DNA from: Trichococcus alkaliphilus
Lineage (GTDB): Bacteria; Bacillota; Bacilli; Lactobacillales; Aerococcaceae
Reading direction: 5' to 3'
Assembly (NCBI RefSeq): GCF_003008695.1
Contig: NZ_PXZT01000021.1
Coordinates: 1-37,510, forward strand
DNA: 37,510 bases
Shown here: in pieces, positions 31,852-37,510 of the stretch
Layout: every line of letters starts with the position of its first letter
How positions within the stretch are numbered: position 1 is the stretch's first letter
The notes under the pieces: generated by a model
Databases searched by the model: none
What the model was told of the DNA's origin: nothing
What the model saw: only the letters and a program-made list of their open reading frames with translations
Made by a program: the position numbers and the translations under genes

Positions 31852-31892
31852 AAAAAGAAGGTCAGGAGCGCGCAGCTCCTGACCTTCTTTTT
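31852..31892. terminator. Shared terminator between brnQ and ppk
   Basis: An 18-pair perfect stem, 31852-31869 with 31875-31892 (core GGTCAGGAGC / GCTCCTGACC), five-base loop, flanked by A-runs and T-runs, for both convergent genes. Confidence 0.95.
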
Positions 31893-31898
31893 CTGCCG

Positions 31899-34049
31899 TT
31901 ATTTCTTGAATCTTCGTTGGATTTTTTTTAGCCAGGAATCTCTTTCAGAGAGTGTTGGGATTTCTTTTTCCTTATTCGCTAGTTCCATGAAATACTTTTG
32001 CGCATCCACTTCTGGCTTGTCGTTACGGACGTGTCGATAGCTCCCGTCAGGGTGCAGTTCGCGCGCTTTCGTGTTGTCTGCAAGGTAGACATCCATCAAA
32101 GACAGGATTTCTTTCTTGATGGCTTTGTCCAGAATCGGAAACTCTATTTCGACGCGTTTGATCATGTTGCGGGTCATCATGTCAGCGGAGGACAGGAAAA
32201 GATTATCATCGCCGTTATGATGGAAATAGTAGATCCGGCTATGCTCCAGAAAGCGGCCGACGATGCTGCGGACATGGATGTTTTCGCTGACGCCAGGAAC
32301 TTGGGGCTTCAGGCAGCAGATGCCGCGGATGATCAGATCGACCCGGATGCCGGCTTGGCTGGCTTCGTACAATTTCATGATGACGCGTTTGTCGGTCAAT
32401 GAGTTCATTTTCGCGATGATATGCCCATTCCCGAATTGGTTGTGGGAGGCGATTTCGTCGTCGATGTATTCAATGAAGGAATCACGTATTTCGAATGGCG
32501 ACACGTGCAGGTGATTGTACTCCGGTTGATCCGAATAGCCGCTCAAGTAGTTGAAGAAGTTTGTAGCATCCTCGCCTATTTCCTTGTTTGCAGTGAAGAT
32601 GGCCATGTCGGTATAAAGTCTGGCTGTCTTGTCGTTATAGTTACCGGTAGCCAGATGGACATAGCGGACTATCCGGTCATTATGTTTCTTAACGACCATC
32701 GTGATCTTGCTGTGTGTCTTCAAATGGGTCATCCCGTAAAGGACATGCGCTCCGGCTTCTTCCAATTCCTTGGCCCATTGCACATTGTTCTCTTCGTCGA
32801 AACGGGCTTTCAGCTCGACAAGCACAGTGACTTGCTTGCCGGATTCGGCAGCAGTCTTCAACCCTTCGATGATTGGCGAATCTTTGCTGACGCGATACAA
32901 GGTCTGTTTTATGGCGATCGTATCTTCATCTTCAGCGGCGCTCTTGATGAAATCGACGACCGGATCGAACGAATCGTAAGGATGGTGCAAGAAGACATCC
33001 TGTTTTTCGACCACATCAAAGATGTCTTTTCCGGACAGATCACTCGGTGTCACCGGTGAGAAGCTAGGGAATACATCTTCGGGCCAAGAAATCATCAGAA
33101 AGCGCGTCAATTTGCTGAGGAAAGTAAGATCCAGCGGGCCATCGATCAGGTAGACATCGCGATCATCGAGATCCAATTCAGTCTGCAAAAAACGCACATC
33201 TCCCTGGAGAGTCTCGATCGTATCGCGGGTGTCTACTTCAAGGCGGACTGCCATCCCGTTTTTGCGTTTCTTCAGGTAATCCTGGATGACCAAAAGCAGA
33301 TCATCCGCACCATCCTCATGCAATTCCAAATCCGCATTGCGGGTGATACGGCAGCTGAAACTGTTCGTAACGGTAAACCCTTTGAATAAGGTATGAATAA
33401 AATGGCGCACGACGTCTTCCAACAGCACGATACCGATGTCGTTTTTATCCTCGTCCAACAAGATGAACCGTTGCAGAGGGGCGGGAACAGGTACAATCGC
33501 AATCCGCGTTGTGTCCTCCTTTTCCAAATTGACAAAAATGTGGATCAGTTTGTTGTTTAGGTTAGGGAAGGGGCGGTATGCGTCAATCCCTAACGGCGTT
33601 AAGGCAGGGAAAATTTGCTCGTGAAAAGTTTCTTCTATTAGCGCGAATTCGCTTTTGGATAAGTCGCTGATTTTTTTTATGTGGACATTCTTTTCAGCCA
33701 ATTTATTCAAAAGTTCATAATAGTACTCATATTGTAAGGCGATGTTTCCGTTATTTTTCTCGGAGATGGCAGCCAACTGTTCAACTGGTTTCATATCGGT
33801 TTTGCGGTCAGTCATATGGTAGCCAAGTTTGAACTGATCCTGTAATCCGGCAACCCGAACCATGTAGAATTCATCAAGATTGGAACTTGCTATGGATAAA
33901 AAGTTCAGCTGTTCAAGCAAAGGGTTCTGGGGATCTTTCGCTTCCTCAATGACACGTTTGTTGAAGTCCAGCCAACTCAACTCTCGATTGAAATAATAAT
34001 CTGCATGAGCGAGATTGGGTTTACTATCTGATTCCATCATATTACACAT
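31899..34049 (-). CDS. ppk: Polyphosphate kinase 1
   Basis: A 716-residue PPK1 that makes polyphosphate reversibly from ATP. N-domain: YYFNRELSWLDFNKRVIEEA and NFLSIASSNLDEFYMVRVAG. The catalytic histidines are visible: His446 in LKTHSKITMVV (autophosphorylated) and His465 in VHLATGNYND; the TLYRVSKDSPII and ELKARFDEENN segments are typical. The exact start is unsure: ATGs at 34049, 34040 and 34037 (minus strand) all lack a good ribosome site. It lies 42 bases after ppx on the same strand, so synthesis and degradation of polyphosphate are co-transcribed. Confidence 0.95.
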   Translation of the reverse strand: MCNMMESDSKPNLAHADYYFNRELSWLDFNKRVIEEAKDPQNPLLEQLNFLSIASSNLDEFYMVRVAGLQDQFKLGYHMTDRKTDMKPVEQLAAISEKNNGNIALQYEYYYELLNKLAEKNVHIKKISDLSKSEFALIEETFHEQIFPALTPLGIDAYRPFPNLNNKLIHIFVNLEKEDTTRIAIVPVPAPLQRFILLDEDKNDIGIVLLEDVVRHFIHTLFKGFTVTNSFSCRITRNADLELHEDGADDLLLVIQDYLKKRKNGMAVRLEVDTRDTIETLQGDVRFLQTELDLDDRDVYLIDGPLDLTFLSKLTRFLMISWPEDVFPSFSPVTPSDLSGKDIFDVVEKQDVFLHHPYDSFDPVVDFIKSAAEDEDTIAIKQTLYRVSKDSPIIEGLKTAAESGKQVTVLVELKARFDEENNVQWAKELEEAGAHVLYGMTHLKTHSKITMVVKKHNDRIVRYVHLATGNYNDKTARLYTDMAIFTANKEIGEDATNFFNYLSGYSDQPEYNHLHVSPFEIRDSFIEYIDDEIASHNQFGNGHIIAKMNSLTDKRVIMKLYEASQAGIRVDLIIRGICCLKPQVPGVSENIHVRSIVGRFLEHSRIYYFHHNGDDNLFLSSADMMTRNMIKRVEIEFPILDKAIKKEILSLMDVYLADNTKARELHPDGSYRHVRNDKPEVDAQKYFMELANKEKEIPTLSERDSWLKKIQRRFKK

Positions 34050-34091
34050 CCGTTCGTTCGATTTGTAAGCTTTATTTATAGCATGTTTTTG

Positions 34092-35630
34092 TTAAATTTC
34101 TGTAAATATAATGTTAAGTTTACCATTCAGGAGGCGCTCAATATGCTTGCGCTGACGCTCGGCACGGTACTCTTCGGCAAGAATGTCACCTTTAAAATAG
34201 AGCACAAGATTGTGCCCGTTCTTTGTCTTATTGATTTTGATGTCCTGGATGACAGCCATATGGGAGTCGTTGATGGCGTCAGCGAATTTGATGATGCCGC
34301 CGAATGATTGCAGCTGATCGATCTGGGTCACTGTGTACCAATCCGTGTAGCCCGTCAGGTACTGGTTGACGAGCGACCGGTTTTTGAAGCTGGCCAATAA
34401 AGCGATGCTTACCCGTTCCTTGTGGCTGATGCCATCCAAGTCGCTGTTGGAGATGATGTAGAAAGTATGCTGCGAACTGGCACCGGTCTCGACGAATTGT
34501 CCGAGGTAATAAAGGTAACCTCCGAAATGCAACAGTTTCTCCATTTCCGGATTCTTGTCAAAAATTTCCAGTCGGCACAATTCCTCGTACAACATATCGA
34601 CCAATTTCACCCTTTGTTGGGCGACATGCGCTAAGGTGTGGTAGCTGGCGGCGAGCCTGCTGACCGACTGAGCAGCAATATTGAAAACGCTGAAGGCTTT
34701 GTTTTCGTATTTGTTGTTAAGAAATTCCATCACGATGCCTTCGCGCAAGCCTTTGTTGCTGAACAGGAATACGGGGGCCTTCACCTCATCGAAGAGGGTA
34801 TTGAATACCACATTCGCGGGTATGATCAGATCGGTGCGGTCCCGGCTCAGCCCATCCAGATTCTGCAATTGCGGAATGGTCAATGACTGGAATAAATCGA
34901 TTGTCTTTTGGAGGTCATTTCGGTACATGCGGTATCCGTGTACGCCCGCTAATCGATAATTGACTTGCCGTTGGTGAACATTCGCGATGCTGCGGGCAGA
35001 TCCGCCCATGGCTACGATCGGCACTTGTTTTTTGCTGAGCCATTTGATCGATTTGAACTGCTCCTTCACAAATTCCTGCATTTTCTTTATCGCTTTCGGG
35101 TCATTGTGTTCTTTGCCGTCAAAGAACATCTGCTTCAAAGTCACGACCCCAAACGGGAAACTGTGGTATTGAAGGAGCTCTTTATTGTCATAGTAAGTGA
35201 TTTCCGTGCTGCCGCCACCGATATCGATTGTGATGCCGTTTGAGAATTGCGTTGTATGCAGAACGGCATAATTCCCATAAAAGGCTTCTTTTTCTTCCGG
35301 CAACAATATCATTTCAATGCCAGTTTTCTTGCGTACTTGCGCCATGATGTCATCGCGGTTGGTGGACTGGCGGATGGCGGCTGTCGCAACAGGCATCAGC
35401 GTGCTGACTTGGTACTGATCAGCAACCGATTTGAAACTTTTCAGGACTTTGATAAGGACGTCGATCCCTGCTTGGGACATCTTTTTCTTTTTGTCCAAAT
35501 ATTGAAACAGGCGTGCTGGGGTTTTGATATTCTGGACTTGAAACATCGTGAAGTGTTCATCGATTTCAAAGATGACCAAACGGATGGTGTTGGATCCGAT
35601 ATCGATTAAACCTATTCTCTCTAATAACAT
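34092..35630 (-). CDS. ppx: Exopolyphosphatase (Ppx/GppA family)
   Basis: A 512-residue Ppx/GppA phosphatase of the sugar-kinase/actin fold, removing phosphate from polyphosphate ends (some also act on pppGpp). Conserved parts are GLIDIGSNTIRLVIFEID (7-24), ATAAIRQSTN (82-91), the ITIDIGGGSTEITYY loop (133-147) and MGGSARSIA (208-216). The C-terminal helical part sits where an HD domain is expected, but the His-Asp pair is replaced: GGYLYYLG at 370-377 instead of an LHDIG-type motif, so that domain is probably not catalytic. The frame opens at 35672, but the ATG at 35630 has AAGGAG eight bases before it and starts right at the conserved fold. First gene of ppx-ppk. Confidence 0.9.
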   Translation of the reverse strand: MLLERIGLIDIGSNTIRLVIFEIDEHFTMFQVQNIKTPARLFQYLDKKKKMSQAGIDVLIKVLKSFKSVADQYQVSTLMPVATAAIRQSTNRDDIMAQVRKKTGIEMILLPEEKEAFYGNYAVLHTTQFSNGITIDIGGGSTEITYYDNKELLQYHSFPFGVVTLKQMFFDGKEHNDPKAIKKMQEFVKEQFKSIKWLSKKQVPIVAMGGSARSIANVHQRQVNYRLAGVHGYRMYRNDLQKTIDLFQSLTIPQLQNLDGLSRDRTDLIIPANVVFNTLFDEVKAPVFLFSNKGLREGIVMEFLNNKYENKAFSVFNIAAQSVSRLAASYHTLAHVAQQRVKLVDMLYEELCRLEIFDKNPEMEKLLHFGGYLYYLGQFVETGASSQHTFYIISNSDLDGISHKERVSIALLASFKNRSLVNQYLTGYTDWYTVTQIDQLQSFGGIIKFADAINDSHMAVIQDIKINKTKNGHNLVLYFKGDILAEEYRAERQRKHIERLLNGKLNIIFTEI

Positions 35631-35929
35631 GAGCGTCTCCTTCTGAATCCCGGATCTTCCAAGATTCCTCACTTCCCATTTTACTGGAATTCGGCAAGTT
35701 TGTCATAAAATTATCTTTTGCTGTTGCTGATTTAGTCAAAAAAAGCAGAATCATGTTACGAAAAGGCATCTTATGTTACGGGGGAGTTACAAAACTGCCC
35801 GTTATAAGGCAAAATATATATCGAGTGAATCATTTGATACGAAACGGTAAAAGGAATGCAACCCTACGTCAAGGGAAATTCGATATAATAAAGGAGCATT
35901 TTTCAACGAGAAAAGAGAGGCGTGAGATT

Positions 35930-37135
35930 TTGAATCATAAAAAGCGTATAGGGAAACTGATGTTGGCCGGCTTGGCAGCAAGTCTGACCCTTTCCATTAC
36001 ACAAGTTCAAGGTTCCACCTTAGATAACTTAACCAAAGAAGAACAAAAGATGGAAGCCCAAATTGCTTCTGTGGAAGTGACAATCGGTGAAACATTAGCG
36101 TCGATCAACCTGAAGCAAATGGGGATTGATGACCTGAAAGCACAGATTATTGCGACTGAAGAGAGCCAAATCGAGACAAAAGCAGCTATCGAAGCGCAAA
36201 AAGAAGTGATCGCTTCGCGGAAAGAACAACTGAAAACGCGGTTAGTTGCCTTGCAGATTTCTGATGCAACGAAGAACCAGGTATTGATGTTGCTGGATTC
36301 CGAAAATTTTGCTGATTTCATCAATAGAGCCTATGTAGTCGGTCAGTTGCAAGCTGCCGATAATGAGCAGATCGAATCTGCCATTTCCGAAGAAGAGAAA
36401 CTGGAGGCATTGGAAGAACAGTTGGCTGAGCAAATCCAAACAGTCAAAGTTGCAGAGAGCCGCCTGAATTCTGAATCCACTGCATTGGCTGAAGAATTGA
36501 CTTCTTTGAAGGGCATCCTTTCCGACAACCAAACTGTGTTGTCGCAAGTGAAAACGGAGTATGCGGATGAGGCTACCCGTTTGGCTGCCGAAGAAGCGCA
36601 AGCAAAAGCTGATGCCGAGGCGGTTGCAGCCAAAGCATCGGAAGAACAACAAGTTGCAGAATCGAGCAGCGCTGCCACCGTTGCCGAATCTGCATCGTCT
36701 GCAGCTTCATCATCCGTACAAGAGAGTGCTGTCGCATCATCCGTACAAGCACCGGTTAGCCAAATCACCGACAGTTCCGTTGCTTCTGTTGAAGTTGCGC
36801 CTGTCGTGACCGTCACTGCTCCAACTGTGGCAGAAACACCGGCTGCACAAGGAAAAACGTTGGTCGTATCGGCAACAGCCTATTCGCGCCACGAAGCGGG
36901 CCTATCCAACTTTACCGCTACAGGCATCGACTTGTCGGTCAATCCGATGGTTATTGCGGTTGATCCTTCCGTGATCCCGCTGGGAAGCTTAGTCAGCGTA
37001 CCGGGCTATGGCATCGCGATTGCCGGGGATACCGGTGGAGCGATCATAGGAAATAAAATTGACTTGCACATGGAAGACCTAAACGCCGCGCTTTCATATG
37101 GCAGACAGACTTTGACAATCACGATATTACAATAA
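35930..37135 (+). CDS. Secreted coiled-coil protein with C-terminal 3D domain
   Basis: A 401-residue exported protein. A signal peptide (1-28, GKLMLAGLAASLTLSITQVQG) is followed by a coiled coil (about 30-225) as in PcsB-type cell-wall proteins, a Ser/Ala/Val-rich linker (about 235-310), and a C-terminal 3D domain. The three aspartates that name the domain are visible in IAVDP, AGDTGG and KIDLHM; this double-psi beta-barrel is related to lytic transglycosylases, so action on peptidoglycan is likely. The frame extends to 35753, but starting at the TTG at 35930 (GAGAGG nine bases before) gives a proper signal peptide. A TATAAT lies at 35884-35889 with a weak -35. Followed by a terminator. Confidence 0.85.
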   Translation: MNHKKRIGKLMLAGLAASLTLSITQVQGSTLDNLTKEEQKMEAQIASVEVTIGETLASINLKQMGIDDLKAQIIATEESQIETKAAIEAQKEVIASRKEQLKTRLVALQISDATKNQVLMLLDSENFADFINRAYVVGQLQAADNEQIESAISEEEKLEALEEQLAEQIQTVKVAESRLNSESTALAEELTSLKGILSDNQTVLSQVKTEYADEATRLAAEEAQAKADAEAVAAKASEEQQVAESSSAATVAESASSAASSSVQESAVASSVQAPVSQITDSSVASVEVAPVVTVTAPTVAETPAAQGKTLVVSATAYSRHEAGLSNFTATGIDLSVNPMVIAVDPSVIPLGSLVSVPGYGIAIAGDTGGAIIGNKIDLHMEDLNAALSYGRQTLTITILQ

Positions 37136-37141
37136 AAATAA

Positions 37142-37186
37142 AGAATCGGGTTATCTCAAAAAAATTGAGGTAGCCCGATTCTTTTT
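37142..37186 (+). terminator. Terminator after the 3D-domain gene
   Basis: AGAATCGGG (37142-37150) pairs with CCCGATTCT (37174-37182), inner CTC/GAG pairing, T-run 37182-37186. Confidence 0.9.
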
Positions 37187-37202
37187 GATTGGTTGGCGAG
37201 TC

Positions 37203-37234
37203 TCGAACTCTCGAACTCGCGAATTCGCGAATTC
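37203..37234. repeat. Paired tandem octamers
   Basis: TCGAACTC occurs twice in tandem (37203-37210, 37211-37218), followed at once by GCGAATTC twice (37219-37226, 37227-37234). The two octamers differ at three positions, so this may be a four-unit degenerate array. Confidence 0.7.
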
Positions 37235-37239
37235 TCCAC

Positions 37240-37410
37240 CTCCGATGAAGCGAAAACTGCCCGGAGCTGAGGTGAAAGAAGCGATCACTCCTCCGGGGAG
37301 CCCCCCTTCGTAGGAGGTCGCATCACGGTCGTCTTTTCAGCTCCGGCCAAGCCATGGCTCCCCGGAGCTGCGGCCCGTTTACGAGTGTCACGCACGCTCC
37401 TCCGGTCAAG
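37240..37410. repeat. Intergenic CTCCGG/CCGGAG stem-loop repeat, copy 3 (diverged)
   Basis: Modules: CTCCGA 37240-37245 with CCGGAG 37261-37266; CTCCT 37288-37292 with AGGAG 37312-37316; CTCCGG 37341-37346 with CCGGAG 37362-37367 followed by CTGCGG as in copy 1. It shares the GGTGAAAGAAGC core with copy 2. Again it begins just after a terminator. The remaining bases 37411-37510 contain no recognisable gene. Confidence 0.6.
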
Positions 37411-37510
37411 CAATTCTCATTTTCCGTATTCCATAAAAAAACAAAGGTTGCCCTTTTTTTGGTATGCCACCCGTCAATAGGACAGTAAAATATTTAAACA
37501 GTTTTACAGA

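Noticed and set aside
37460-37510. Possible insertion-sequence end at the right edge (GTATGCCACCCGTCAATAGG, with GTAAAA/TTTTAC inverted repeat 37485-37507)
   Set aside because: The window stops before any transposase or second end could be seen; no basis to call a mobile element.

Overview
The window reads as chromosomal DNA of a mid-GC Bacillota, most likely a lactic-acid-type member of the Lactobacillales such as a Carnobacteriaceae (Trichococcus-like). This is inferred from strong GGAGG ribosome sites, TTG starts, cre-like sites, birA-bioY, fetAB, sbcDC and a Gram-positive 3D-domain wall protein; no rRNA marker is present. Apart from three copies of a small intergenic repeat I see no phage, transposase, CRISPR, tRNA or rRNA genes. 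It is a housekeeping region with some unusual leader RNAs.

Left part (1-7100): an HD-domain hydrolase (-), a class IV PLP aminotransferase, a biotin pair birA-bioY behind a probable BirA operator, an FMN reductase, a DUF554 membrane protein, an SRAP (HMCES/YedK) abasic-site protein, and an orphan TrpX-like substrate-binding lipoprotein. The lipoprotein gene is preceded by a 13-codon leader ORF whose stop codon runs into an intrinsic terminator.

Leucine block (7340-12350): a strong promoter, a 23-codon leader peptide ending in three TTA leucine codons, mutually exclusive RNA hairpins, then leuA-leuB-leuC-leuD and a terminator. This is a ribosome-mediated attenuator. A BrnQ-type branched-chain amino acid carrier lies about 18 kb downstream.

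Middle (12440-20060): carboxy(nor)spermidine dehydrogenase plus decarboxylase (polyamine synthesis), a CapA-like lipoprotein, a TPR protein with a perfect cre site, a HAD phosphatase (-), a winged-helix/PfkB-kinase protein with an altered catalytic motif, and UspA.

Right part (20060-37510): sbcD-sbcC (-), an SDR lacking the YxxxK motif followed by a ChbG-type deacetylase, the FetAB iron exporter behind a Fur/PerR-like box, an acyl-ACP thioesterase, an ABC-F protein (-) with a degenerate second nucleotide site, brnQ, a ppx-ppk polyphosphate operon (-), and a secreted coiled-coil/3D-domain protein.

The most distinctive content is non-coding: two different leader-peptide attenuators within 1.6 kb of each other, a biotin operator upstream of a leader hairpin, and a dispersed intergenic repeat made of CTCCGG...CCGGAG stem-loops, present three times directly behind terminators.
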